Positions 7,758 through 15,718 of a stretch of DNA of 64,000 bases are shown in pieces (positions within the stretch are counted from its first letter, which is position 1; every line of letters starts with the position of its first letter). Location: positions 1 to 64,000 of the forward strand of contig NZ_SSMD01000005.1 of the NCBI RefSeq assembly GCF_004799325.1, in the 5' to 3' direction. The notes under the pieces are model-generated. The model was not told the origin of the DNA and did no database searches. It was given only the letters and a program-made list of their open reading frames with translations. Source of the stretch: Thalassobius vesicularis. GTDB lineage: Bacteria > Pseudomonadota > Alphaproteobacteria > Rhodobacterales > Rhodobacteraceae. A program made the translations under genes and the position numbers.

Positions 7758-9386
7758 GTGTCGAACCAGAAAACCTATATGCATCAATCCATTGCGCAGG
7801 CCGTGCGCGACCATGGCATTGACACGATCTTTGGTCTTGTCGGGGATGCGAACCTGTTTCTGGCCAATCACTTCGTCAACGAATGCGGTGGCAACATGGT
7901 CGCCGCCGCGCACGAGGGCGGCACGGTGCTGATGGCTCAGGCCTACACGCAGGTCACCGGCAAGGTCGGCGTCGCCACGGTGACGCAGGGGCCCGGCCTG
8001 ACCAATTGTTTCACCGCCCTGCGCGAGGGGGTCTCGGCCCGCCGCCCGATGATCCTGTTGTGCGGCGACACGCCCGTCACCGCGCCCTTCCATCCGCAGA
8101 ACATCGACCAGCGCGAGGTGGTCAAGGCCAGCGGCGCGGGCTTTGAACAGGTCAAGACCCCGGAAACCGCCGCGCGCGACGTGGCCACCGCCTTTTACCG
8201 CGCGCGCAAGGAACGCCGCCCCATCGTCGTCAATATCCCCACCGATCTGATGTGGGCCGAGGTCGCGCATAAACCGGTCGTCTATCCCTTCCATGAGGCC
8301 CCCGCCCATGTCAGCACCGGCCCCGTCCACGAAGAGGCGATCGGCATGATCGCCTCGGCCAAGCGGCCCCTGATCCTGGCAGGGGCGGGCGCGGTCACGG
8401 CCAGGGACTCTCTGATTGCGCTGGCCGAACGGCTAGAGGCCCCCCTGGCAACCACGCTGAAAGGCACCGGCCTGTTCAAGGGCCATCCCAACAATATCGG
8501 CTATTTCGGCACCCTCAGCACCGCCGAGGCCTATGACGTGATCGCTGCCGCCGATTGCATCATCGCCTTCGGGGCCTGGCTGCATTTCCTGACCACCGAC
8601 CGGGGCGAGTTGCTGAAAGGCAAGCGCGTCATCCAGATCAACAACTCACAATCCGACGTGGGCGCGTTCTACCAGCCCGACGCGGTGCTGATCGCGGACG
8701 CGGCGCAGACTGCCGACAACATCCTGTATTGGCTGGACGAGGCCGAGATCCCCGCCTCGGGTTTTGCCCGCGAACTGCCGGCGCATGACATCTCGGTCCA
8801 CCCCAAGGGCGATCCCGCACAGGCGACCGAGGGCTGCATCAACTTTGAATACGCGCTGGATCGCCTGAACGAGGCCCTGCCGCAAAACCGCATCATGCTG
8901 ACCGATGGCGGCCGCTACATCACCGAAGTCTGGTGCCGCGTCAGCGTGCCCGATCCGTTCAGCTTTCACATGACCGACAACTTCGCGGCAATCGGGCAGG
9001 GCATGCAGCAGGCAATCGGCGCCGCGCATGGCGCACCCGACCGGCCCGTGGTGCTGTTCACCGGCGATGGCGGCTTCATGATGGGCGGTATGACCGAGTT
9101 CAACACCGCCGTCCGCACCCAGCGAGACCTGATCGTGATCGTGTGCAACGACTCCGCCTATGGTGCCGAGCATATCCAGATGCTGGACCGCAACATGGAC
9201 CCCTCGCTGACCGAGTTCACCTGGCCCTCCTTCGCGGCCATCGCCCGCACGCTGGGAGGAGAGGGCGCCACCGTCACCACTCCGGCCGAGCTGGAGGCCG
9301 CGCTCAACGCGATCCAGACCCGTCAGGGCCCGATCCTGATCGAACTGAAACTCGACCCCAACAAGGTGCCGCGCATGCGCATGTAA
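7758..9386 (+). CDS. Thiamine-pyrophosphate-dependent enzyme, acetolactate-synthase-like
   Basis: A 542-aa protein with the three-domain layout of the acetolactate synthase / pyruvate oxidase / decarboxylase superfamily. The N-terminal Pyr domain has Glu53 (AHEGG), the proton-relay glutamate. The C-terminal PP domain has the TPP/Mg motif GDGGFMMGG (Asp437) with Asn464 27 residues later (CNDSAYG). The start is GTG at 7758, preceded by GGGGG seven bases upstream; an upstream ATG at 7695 has no ribosome site. No small regulatory subunit (ilvN-like) follows, so a biosynthetic IlvB role is unlikely. The substrate cannot be assigned. Confidence 0.85.
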   Translation: MSNQKTYMHQSIAQAVRDHGIDTIFGLVGDANLFLANHFVNECGGNMVAAAHEGGTVLMAQAYTQVTGKVGVATVTQGPGLTNCFTALREGVSARRPMILLCGDTPVTAPFHPQNIDQREVVKASGAGFEQVKTPETAARDVATAFYRARKERRPIVVNIPTDLMWAEVAHKPVVYPFHEAPAHVSTGPVHEEAIGMIASAKRPLILAGAGAVTARDSLIALAERLEAPLATTLKGTGLFKGHPNNIGYFGTLSTAEAYDVIAAADCIIAFGAWLHFLTTDRGELLKGKRVIQINNSQSDVGAFYQPDAVLIADAAQTADNILYWLDEAEIPASGFARELPAHDISVHPKGDPAQATEGCINFEYALDRLNEALPQNRIMLTDGGRYITEVWCRVSVPDPFSFHMTDNFAAIGQGMQQAIGAAHGAPDRPVVLFTGDGGFMMGGMTEFNTAVRTQRDLIVIVCNDSAYGAEHIQMLDRNMDPSLTEFTWPSFAAIARTLGGEGATVTTPAELEAALNAIQTRQGPILIELKLDPNKVPRMRM

Positions 9387-9414
9387 CGCACATGCCGGCC
9401 GCCCGGGGCGTGTG

Positions 9415-10035
9415 TCAGTCCCAAAAGGTCCAGTCGATCTTGGGAACGGATAGCTCCGGCAGGTCCGGCAGATACCCCTTCGCGGCCTTCCACGCGACGG
9501 TTGGAGAGGACCTGACGGCGGCCCAGACCTCCTCGGTGCTTGGCACGGCCAGACCGCAGACCTCGGTCGCCTCGGGGTCCGCTTCGGTGCCGGGGACGAA
9601 GGCCAGTTCCAGCTCGTGCAGGTCCTTCATCGTGTCGCAGCTGTCCTTCAGGTCCCACGCGGTGACCCCCAGAACCACGGCAATCCCGGCGAAGGGGATC
9701 GCTTCGGCCACCACGGACCCGGCGTTTCTGGCGGCCCCTGCTGCCGTCCTGCGACCGATCCGTCCAGCGGTATCCTCGACCGCCTCGGACAACAGCCGCT
9801 TCTGGCCCCGGTAGGTGACCGATTTGGGGGCCTTCAGGGTGGCGACCTCGTCGGACAGGCTGACCACCTCTCGCCGCAGCCCGCCCGCCACCGACACCGC
9901 GCCCGTCACCGCCTCATAGGCGCTCGACACCAGCAGCGCGACCGAGCTGAAAGCGACCGTGGCCACGTTCAGCGTCAGCGACCCGGCCAGCAGCAGCCCC
10001 AGCACGACCGCCTTGGTTACTCGAAACAAACGCAT
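9415..10035 (-). CDS. Hypothetical membrane-anchored protein of the integrase cassette
   Basis: A 206-aa protein of no recognised family. A hydrophobic N-terminal segment (residues about 8-45, VVLGLLLAGSLTLNVATVAF then SSVALLVSSAYEAV) suggests one or two membrane passes or an uncleaved signal. Residues about 50-70 could form a short coiled coil (LRREVVSLSDEVATLK). A second hydrophobic Gly/Ala-rich stretch (AEAIPFAGIAVVLGVTAW) follows at about 110-128, and the C-terminus is acidic. AGGAGGAACGCC precedes the ATG. It is the last gene of the cassette, separated from the 59-aa gene by 51 nt containing a CCCCGGC/GCCGGGG hairpin. Confidence 0.7.
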   Translation of the reverse strand: MRLFRVTKAVVLGLLLAGSLTLNVATVAFSSVALLVSSAYEAVTGAVSVAGGLRREVVSLSDEVATLKAPKSVTYRGQKRLLSEAVEDTAGRIGRRTAAGAARNAGSVVAEAIPFAGIAVVLGVTAWDLKDSCDTMKDLHELELAFVPGTEADPEATEVCGLAVPSTEEVWAAVRSSPTVAWKAAKGYLPDLPELSVPKIDWTFWD

Positions 10036-10086
10036 GGCGTTCCTCCTGTTGGTCCCCGGCCAGTTGAGCCCAGCCGGGGCGGTTTG

Positions 10087-10266
10087 TCATGTCAGTTTCC
10101 GGGTGACCACGTAGTCGGCCACCACCTGCCAGTAGTGCGCCGCGTCCCTGATCCCCTGCGCCCGGGCGGCGACGTTCTCTGCGTCGGAACGAGAAAGGCC
10201 ACCGTCGTATTCCACGATGGCGGCCCTTTCCTCGAACGCGTCGATGTCTGGTTTCGGGGTGGTCAT
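10087..10266 (-). CDS. Small hypothetical protein, coupled to the integrase
   Basis: 59 aa, MTTPKPDIDAFEERAAIVEYD at the start. Its ATG overlaps the integrase stop as ATGA (10266-10263), so translation is likely coupled. Composition is acidic and helical with no membrane segment. The sequence resembles short phage or plasmid-type proteins with an E-x-x-A-I-x-x-x-D-G motif near the N-terminus, but I assign no function. Confidence 0.65.
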   Translation of the reverse strand: MTTPKPDIDAFEERAAIVEYDGGLSRSDAENVAARAQGIRDAAHYWQVVADYVVTRKLT

Positions 10267-11465
10267 GGTAACCGGATCCCGTCCACGATGGCCCGTTTCT
10301 GGGCGTCGCTGATCCCGGCGGAATAGATGCCGTAGGTCAGCCGGTTCTCGGATCGGGCGGACTGATGACCGACGATGGACGCGGTGAAGTGCTCGGGCAC
10401 CCCGGTCCGTTCGCACTGGGTGATGAACCACTTACGGGTGGAGTGGAATACCAGCCCGGGTCGGTCGATCCCCAGCTGCTGACGTAGCCGCGCGAACTGC
10501 TTGGTCACTCGGGACACGGTCAACTCGGGGAACAGCCTGTCGTCCCCCAGCGAGGGCAGAAGCCCCACCAGATGGTCATGCAGAGGCACCACCCGTTCCG
10601 CCGCATCGGTCTTCAGCAGTCGCACCCGGTTGGGCCTGACCTGGATGAACCAGCCCAGATTGTCCCGCCGCACCAGATCGTCCCGCACCAGACCGACAGC
10701 CTCGCCGGATCGCAACCCAGACAGCAGGCAAAAGGTCAGCACCGACCCCAGTTCCGGGTGGTTCGTGGACAGAATCGTGCGCACCTCCTCGTCGGTCGGA
10801 ACGGCGTAGGAGTTGGTCCGCGCCCGCGCCTCCACCCGCACCGCACCGAAGTCCAGCTTGGGGCAGTGACCCTCGTGATAGGCCCAGTCCAGAAAGTGCA
10901 GCACCTGCGAGACGATCCGCTTCTGGGTCAGCCCGGACAGCTTCTCGGGTCCCGACCGGTCCTCCAGCTGCTCCAGCGACAGGGACCGCGCCCGATGGCT
11001 CTTGCCGACATGCGGGGACAGCCGCGCCACCAACGACACGAACCGACGCCCGTCTTCGCGGCTCAGCGACCCGACCTGACGCGCCCCGTACAGAGACACC
11101 AGCAACCCGACCGAGAACCGCACCGACTTGAACCCGCCGTGCCGCAGCTGATCCGACCGAAGCGCCAGATAGTCCCGGGCCAGAACCGCCACCGTTGCCC
11201 GACCGATGACCGGATTGACCGGAGCGAAGACCGGTGCCGCCACCCGAACTGGCTCTGGCCGCCCCAGCACCACCCCTTCACGGGCCTTGGCGACGATCTC
11301 TTCGTACTTGGCGTTGACCTCAGCCGCCCGCGCCTTGGCCTCTCGGGCGTCCCCGGTCCTGAGCGACTGCTTCAGCGCCTGACCCAGCAGCGGCTGCAGG
11401 TCCTTGGGGTAGTTGCGGCGATACAGCCACGTCTGTTGTTTGAGATAAGCGTAGGGAATACGCAT
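10263..11465 (-). CDS. Tyrosine recombinase / phage-type integrase
   Basis: A 400-aa site-specific recombinase. The N-terminal part (YLKQQTWLYRRNYPKDLQ) is the arm/core-binding type common in alphaproteobacterial integrases. The catalytic set is present in order: Arg in SGLRSGEAVGL (about residue 250), HxxR in HSTRKWF (about 340), VGHQS (the HxxxR-like second His), and the nucleophile Tyr in LTYGIYS (about 375). The ATG at 11465 is chosen because AAGGAGGAGCC precedes it; the frame is open 50 codons further upstream without a ribosome site. It would catalyse integration and excision of the surrounding element. Confidence 0.9.
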   Translation of the reverse strand: MRIPYAYLKQQTWLYRRNYPKDLQPLLGQALKQSLRTGDAREAKARAAEVNAKYEEIVAKAREGVVLGRPEPVRVAAPVFAPVNPVIGRATVAVLARDYLALRSDQLRHGGFKSVRFSVGLLVSLYGARQVGSLSREDGRRFVSLVARLSPHVGKSHRARSLSLEQLEDRSGPEKLSGLTQKRIVSQVLHFLDWAYHEGHCPKLDFGAVRVEARARTNSYAVPTDEEVRTILSTNHPELGSVLTFCLLSGLRSGEAVGLVRDDLVRRDNLGWFIQVRPNRVRLLKTDAAERVVPLHDHLVGLLPSLGDDRLFPELTVSRVTKQFARLRQQLGIDRPGLVFHSTRKWFITQCERTGVPEHFTASIVGHQSARSENRLTYGIYSAGISDAQKRAIVDGIRLP

Positions 11466-11526
11466 GGCTCCTCCTTCTGGGGCGAGTGCCCCAAGTTTGA
11501 CTGTGATTGGAAATTTTGGTGTGAAA

Positions 11527-11727
11527 TCAGCGGCTTTCAGGGATATGTGGCATCCCTGCCAGCGGCTCTTGGCCTTCGAAAACCACCAACTCGATCGGCG
11601 GCTCGCCATATTCACCGGCGAACGGCCCCGTCAGCGCGAACCCGGTCACGCAATCCTCATGGACCTCCAGCACCTCGAAGCGATGCTCCGGCACGTCGTC
11701 AAAGGCACGAATGGTCACGATCACCAT
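11527..11727 (-). CDS. Small hypothetical protein of the integrase cassette
   Basis: 66 aa, beginning MVIVTIRAFDDVPEHRF. The ATG at 11727 overlaps the end of the preceding 45-aa gene by 7 nt, so translation is probably coupled. It is acidic, with a mixed alpha/beta look and no membrane segment. No family recognised. Confidence 0.6.
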   Translation of the reverse strand: MVIVTIRAFDDVPEHRFEVLEVHEDCVTGFALTGPFAGEYGEPPIELVVFEGQEPLAGMPHIPESR

Positions 11728-11858
11728 GACAGCGCCTCCAAGATCAGCACCACCACCGCCCAGGTCGGGCTGACACTGGCCATCACCAGAGCGACCACCG
11801 GCCCCCCGCCAAAAACAAAACCCCCGGCAATCAAACCGAGGGCTACAACGATCTTCAT
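11721..11858 (-). CDS. 45-aa predicted membrane peptide, first gene of the cassette
   Basis: A short gene: ATG at 11858, stop TGA at 11723-11721. The peptide (MKIVVALGLIAGGFVFGGGP and on) is almost wholly hydrophobic, enough for one or two membrane helices, ending EALSW. AGGAGG lies nine bases upstream of the ATG, one of the strongest ribosome sites in the window. It overlaps the next gene by 7 nt. Membrane location is inferred from composition. Confidence 0.6.
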   Translation of the reverse strand: MKIVVALGLIAGGFVFGGGPVVALVMASVSPTWAVVVLILEALSW

Positions 11859-12025
11859 AGGACTAACCTCCTGTTTTGCATCCTAATTAGATACGGAGGG
11901 TTCCTCGGTTTTTTTGGGGGGGCTACGAAGACGCTCCAGGCGGCAACTTCCAAGAAAACCATACTCAGTTGACAGTTCGAGACAGGAGGTGCCACGCTGC
12001 TAGCTACTAGGATCGGGGTTTTGAA
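11859..12025. promoter_or_regulatory. Divergent control region of the integrase cassette
   Basis: This 167-nt gap separates the minus-strand cassette from the plus-strand exported-protein gene. It is AT-richer than its surroundings, with a run of seven T followed by seven G (about 11912-11925) and TATCTAATTAG on the minus strand as a possible -10 region. It probably carries both promoters; no clear operator was found. Confidence 0.35.
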
Positions 12026-12373
12026 ATGAAAACAGTCTTCTATCTGATCTCCGCCTGTATGATCGCTGTCTCGTCAGCGGCTTGGGCTGATTCAATCGTC
12101 ATAGAGCAGCGCTTTGTCGTTCCCAGAGACAACATAGCCGCCCAATTCTATGCCGGAAACGGCAGCAATAGGTTGGAGCCGAAAGATTCCGTGATTTTGC
12201 GGTTAGACACGCCAGTCAAAAAGTTCACTTACGTTTGTGTCGGCGCGAAATGGGACTGGAACAAGGTCGAAACTGCCGCAAAGGCGCTGTCGAACGACAT
12301 CGATACATCCGATACGCTTTTGCCAACCCTCGCGCTGAGTGGCGCAGGTTATCTTGGATGCCACTTGCAGTAA
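12026..12373 (+). CDS. Hypothetical exported protein, low GC
   Basis: 115 aa. Residues 1-21 are a signal peptide (MKTVFYLISACMIAVSSAAWA|D). The mature part (about 94 aa) has two Cys (FTYVCVGAK and YLGCHLQ), which could form a disulfide. No family recognised. Codon use is visibly less GC-rich than neighbouring core genes, consistent with acquisition with the integrase cassette. It ends 98 nt before the tRNA-Gln 3' end. Confidence 0.6.
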   Translation: MKTVFYLISACMIAVSSAAWADSIVIEQRFVVPRDNIAAQFYAGNGSNRLEPKDSVILRLDTPVKKFTYVCVGAKWDWNKVETAAKALSNDIDTSDTLLPTLALSGAGYLGCHLQ

Positions 12374-12471
12374 GTCGCCACCCCAAACTGGGGCACCCCG
12401 TGGGGCACTCGTCTGCCGCACGACAGCACCTTCCCCAACAGAGGAAGGCAATCACGAACTTTGCGAGGAGA

Positions 12472-12546
12472 TGGCTGGGGCGGTAGGATTCGAACCTACG
12501 GTGCGCGGTACCAAAAACCGGTGCCTTACCACTTGGCTACGCCCCA
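12472..12546 (-). tRNA. tRNA-Gln (TTG)
   Basis: A 75-nt gene with encoded CCA. Acceptor arms TGGGGCG and CGCCCCA pair. The T arm is GTAGGTTCGAATCCTAC and the anticodon loop TTTTGGT gives TTG. Positions 27 and 43 are both C, leaving one mismatch at the top of the anticodon stem. The 3' end borders the integrase cassette. Confidence 0.96.
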
Positions 12547-12651
12547 ACGTGTGGGGCTGAATACCCAAGTCGTTTGACAGGCGCAAGCCCTGAATCGCGA
12601 AAAAATCAGACATTCTTTGCGCCGCTAAGCAAAGGCCGTTCCGGGGCGGGA

Positions 12652-13983
12652 TCACTCGGTGGGGCCGTGCTCGCGCAGCAGGTCTTCGGAGGTCGCATCC
12701 TGGCGTTCTTCGGTCACGAATTGCTCCAGCTCTTGTTCGGCGGTGGCGGCGACATGGGGCATCTTTGCGGGAATTTCCGGATTTTTGTCAGTGGGTTGCG
12801 CGATCTCGGCCGTGGCCTCCACGGACCGGGTCAGCAGCCGGTAGGTGGGTTCGGGCAGCTGGATGCCAGCGGCGGTGAAGCCTGCGATCACCTGTTTGAT
12901 CGCCTCGGTGCGGGCGGCCAGCAGGCCCGATTGGCGCTGGTCGATCCAGGCGGCCAGGCGCAGCACGATGGTGCTGTCGCCGACATGCTCGATCCAGACA
13001 TTGGGCGAGGGGGCCGCCAGCACGAAGGGCAGGGCCTCCAACACCTCGCGGGCCAGGGCGATGGCGCGGGTCAGATCGGTGTCGGGGGCGACGCCCAGAT
13101 CAAAGGTGAACCGCCGCTCGGGGTTGGTGGAATAGTTCACGATCCGGCTTTTGAACACGGTCGAGTTGGGGATGCGGATGTGGTTGCCGTCATAGCTCAG
13201 CAGGATGGTGGCGCGGCTGGTCAGGCGGATCACGACGCCCTCGTCGCCGTCGATCTCGATCGAGTCGTTGGGCCGGAACGGTTGCCGGATCGACAGCATG
13301 ATCGAGGCGATGAAGTTCTCCACCGTGTCCTTGACCGCGAAACCGATGGCCAGACCGACGATCCCCGCCGCCCCCAGAATGGTGGACAGCAGCGCCGTCG
13401 CGCCCAGGATGTCCAGCGCCAGAACGACGCCGCCCACGACGAAAACCAGCCGCAGAACGGTGCGGTAGATATCCGCGATAAAGGCGTTGGGGGCCAGCCG
13501 GTCCCAGGGCTGTTTCATCTTCGCCAGCAGCATCCCGGCAAAGGTGACGGCCACGAACGCGGCCAGCGCCACGGCGGCCAGCGGCAGGTAGGCGACCATC
13601 TGGGTCATCCGCTCTTTGAAGCGGTCAACGGCGGGGTTCAGGCGTTCCACCACGTCGGTGGATTCGGTGACCTGGTTCTTGATGGCGACGACGCCCTCGA
13701 CCCGGGCCACGATCACGTTCAGCCGCGCGATGTCGGCGGCCTGCAACGCAGTGCCCCGCAGCGTCACGATGCCGGAATTGACGGTGACAGTGACGTCGCC
13801 GTAGCCCTCCAGCTCAGCCAGGATATCGCGGATGCGCACGGCGATGGCGGCATCCTGAGTGGCGCTGTCCTCGACCGAGATCGCGCCCGAGGGCTGGCCG
13901 TCATCCTTGCCTTGCGCCAGCAGGGGCGCGCCCAAAGGCAGCGCAAGCGACAGGATCAAAAGCAAACGTAAGAAAAAACGCAT
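12652..13983 (-). CDS. Mechanosensitive ion channel, MscS family with BON domain
   Basis: A 443-aa inner-membrane channel. A signal peptide or first helix (residues 1-25) is followed by a periplasmic BON-like domain (AVRIRDILAELEGYGDVTVTVNSG), three membrane segments (about 135-220) and the MscS pore helix GAAGIVGLAIGFAVKDTVENF. The soluble beta domain (FRPNDSIEIDGDEGVV) follows. It would open under osmotic downshift. The ATG at 13983 is preferred; the longer frame begins with TTG at 13998. Confidence 0.9.
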   Translation of the reverse strand: MRFFLRLLLILSLALPLGAPLLAQGKDDGQPSGAISVEDSATQDAAIAVRIRDILAELEGYGDVTVTVNSGIVTLRGTALQAADIARLNVIVARVEGVVAIKNQVTESTDVVERLNPAVDRFKERMTQMVAYLPLAAVALAAFVAVTFAGMLLAKMKQPWDRLAPNAFIADIYRTVLRLVFVVGGVVLALDILGATALLSTILGAAGIVGLAIGFAVKDTVENFIASIMLSIRQPFRPNDSIEIDGDEGVVIRLTSRATILLSYDGNHIRIPNSTVFKSRIVNYSTNPERRFTFDLGVAPDTDLTRAIALAREVLEALPFVLAAPSPNVWIEHVGDSTIVLRLAAWIDQRQSGLLAARTEAIKQVIAGFTAAGIQLPEPTYRLLTRSVEATAEIAQPTDKNPEIPAKMPHVAATAEQELEQFVTEERQDATSEDLLREHGPTE

Positions 13984-14043
13984 GGGGCAAATCCGCAAAT
14001 CATCTGCGGATCAGCCTAGCGCGCCGGGGGCGTCAGTCAAAGG

Positions 14044-14541
14044 TTACTCGCGGATCTCGTCGCGGGCGACGCCCCACAGGTGATCCTTGTGCGCCCAGCC
14101 GCGGTATCCGCCAGCGTCCAGTTTGCACCAGTCGGGATTGCATTCGCCCAGATGCGCGATCACGCCCGTCTCCAGCCGCGCCTTGATCGGCGAGGTGTCG
14201 TCAGGCCGCGCGTACAGATCCAGCAGGTCCTCGTCGACGATGACGGTGCGGTTGCCCGACAGCAGCGAGTAATGCACCCAGCCGCTGGCCCCGTCGCGGT
14301 CGCGCACCCGGCGCCAGTGTTCGTATTCGCCGATCACCTCGACCGGCATGTCGCGGCGTTTGAACACCCAGTCGATGCGATGGGTCAGGCCCGGACCACG
14401 GCGCACGTTCGCCTCGGCCGCCTTGATCGAGACAAAGCGCGGAATCGGCAGATTCGTCTCGCGCCCGCGTTCCTCTTCGGACAGGGCGGCGGTGGACAGG
14501 AACAGGCCGCAAAATACGGCCAGAAAAAGCTGCGCTTTCAT
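14044..14541 (-). CDS. Exported SH3-domain protein
   Basis: 165 aa. Residues 1-21 are a signal peptide (MKAQLFLAVFCGLFLSTAALS). The rest consists of bacterial SH3-like repeats: EANVRRGPGLTHRIDWVFKRRDMPVEV and DLYARPDDTSPIKARLETGVIAHLGEC. This matches the SH3_3/DUF1058-type proteins of alphaproteobacteria, which are periplasmic and probably bind the cell wall. The start at ATG 14541 is chosen because it begins the signal peptide. The gene diverges from the 2-hydroxyacid dehydrogenase gene. Confidence 0.85.
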   Translation of the reverse strand: MKAQLFLAVFCGLFLSTAALSEEERGRETNLPIPRFVSIKAAEANVRRGPGLTHRIDWVFKRRDMPVEVIGEYEHWRRVRDRDGASGWVHYSLLSGNRTVIVDEDLLDLYARPDDTSPIKARLETGVIAHLGECNPDWCKLDAGGYRGWAHKDHLWGVARDEIRE

Positions 14542-14664
14542 GATCTTTGCCTGTGACGTTAGTGGTAACTGCCGGTAATTTTTGCCCGGGGTTCTTGTGC
14601 CTCGGGCTTGTATCGGCCACTGTGCCACTTACGCGGATGTTTTGAAAGTTTTGGGAGGGCCTAT

Positions 14665-15651
14665 ATGCCATCTGAACGCCTGAGTGTTGTTGTAACGCGA
14701 CGCTTGCCGGAACCCGTGGAAAACCGCCTCAAGGACCTGTTCGACGTCACCCTGCGCGACGACGATACCCCGATGACCCGTGCCGAGCTGATCGCCGCGG
14801 CCCAGAACTGCGATGTTCTGGTGCCCACGCTGACCGATCAGATCGACGCCGGCTTTATCGGTCAGGCCGGTCCGCGGCTGAAGCTGATCGCCAACTACGG
14901 TGCCGGCGTGGATCACATCGACATCCACACCGCCCGTCAGCGCGGCGTGCTGGTCTCGAACACCCCCGGTGTCGTGACCGAGGACACCGCCGACATGGCG
15001 ATGGCGCTGATTCTGGGCGTCACCCGTCGCATCCCCGAGGGTCTGGGCGCGATGAAATCCGGCGATTGGCCGGGCTGGTCGCCGACCGCCTTTCTGGGTG
15101 GCCGTATCGGCGGCCGCCGTCTGGGCATCATCGGCATGGGCCGCATCGGCAAGGCGCTGGCGCAACGTGCCGCTGCCTTCGGGATGCAGATCCACTACCA
15201 CAACCGCCGTCGCCTGCGCCCCGAGATCGAACAGCAGTACAACGCCACCTACTGGGAAGACCTGGACCAGATGGTCGCCCGGATGGACGTGATCTCGGTG
15301 AACTGCCCGTCGACGCCCGCGACCTTCCACCTGATGAACGCGCGCCGTCTGAAGCTGATGAAGCCGACCGCCGTGATCGTGAACACCTCGCGCGGCGAAG
15401 TCGTGGACGAGAACGCCCTGACCCGCATGCTGTCCGCGGGCGAGCTGGCCGGCGCCGGTCTGGACGTCTACGAATACGGTACCGAGACCAACACCGCCCT
15501 GCGCGATCTGCCCAATGTCGTGACGCTGCCCCACATGGGCTCGGCCACGGTCGAAGGGCGTCTGGAGATGGGCGAAAAGGTCATCATCAACATCAAGACC
15601 TTCGCAGACGGTCACCGCCCGCCGGATCAGGTGGTGCCTGGCCTGCTGTAA
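14665..15651 (+). CDS. D-isomer-specific 2-hydroxyacid dehydrogenase (glyoxylate/hydroxypyruvate reductase-like)
   Basis: A 328-aa NAD(P)-dependent reductase. The Rossmann motif is GMGRIGKALAQRAAAFG (about residue 154). The catalytic triad of the family is present: Arg in NTSRGEVVDENAL, the downstream Glu in the LDVYEYGTE region, and His in LPHMGSAT. YGAGVDHIDIHTARQRG matches GyaR/GhrB-type enzymes. The start is ATG 14665, which has GGGAGGG just upstream. The likely reaction is reduction of glyoxylate or hydroxypyruvate. Its terminator lies across the start codon of the next gene. Confidence 0.9.
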   Translation: MPSERLSVVVTRRLPEPVENRLKDLFDVTLRDDDTPMTRAELIAAAQNCDVLVPTLTDQIDAGFIGQAGPRLKLIANYGAGVDHIDIHTARQRGVLVSNTPGVVTEDTADMAMALILGVTRRIPEGLGAMKSGDWPGWSPTAFLGGRIGGRRLGIIGMGRIGKALAQRAAAFGMQIHYHNRRRLRPEIEQQYNATYWEDLDQMVARMDVISVNCPSTPATFHLMNARRLKLMKPTAVIVNTSRGEVVDENALTRMLSAGELAGAGLDVYEYGTETNTALRDLPNVVTLPHMGSATVEGRLEMGEKVIINIKTFADGHRPPDQVVPGLL

Positions 15652-15674
15652 GGCTCTGAGATAAAAAAGGAAAA

Positions 15675-15718
15675 GGCCCATGAAACGCGTTTTGACAGCC
15701 AGTTTCGTGGGCCTTTTT
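15675..15718 (+). terminator. Intrinsic terminator whose stem contains the next gene's start codon
   Basis: GGCCCATGAAAC (15675-15686) pairs with GTTTCGTGGGCC (15702-15713), 12 bp with one G-U wobble, followed by TTTTTCT. The ATG of the gamma-glutamyltransferase gene (15680-15682) lies in the 5' arm, and the 3' arm and T run lie inside its signal-peptide codons. Confidence 0.75.

Larger units (their letters stand above)
9387..12471 (-). mobile_element. Putative integrase cassette at the 3' end of tRNA-Gln
   Basis: Five tightly packed minus-strand genes (11858 to 9415), including a tyrosine recombinase, plus one plus-strand, lower-GC exported-protein gene, lie between the 3' end of tRNA-Gln at 12472 and the TPP-enzyme gene. 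Tyrosine recombinases commonly integrate into tRNA 3' ends, and the tRNA's CCA end faces this block. I could not find a long direct repeat of the tRNA 3' end at the far side, so exact boundaries are unproven. Confidence 0.5.

Noticed and set aside
9387-12471. Direct-repeat attachment sites of the integrase cassette
   Set aside because: No copy of the tRNA-Gln 3' end longer than 11 nt was found on the far side, so att sites are not annotated.
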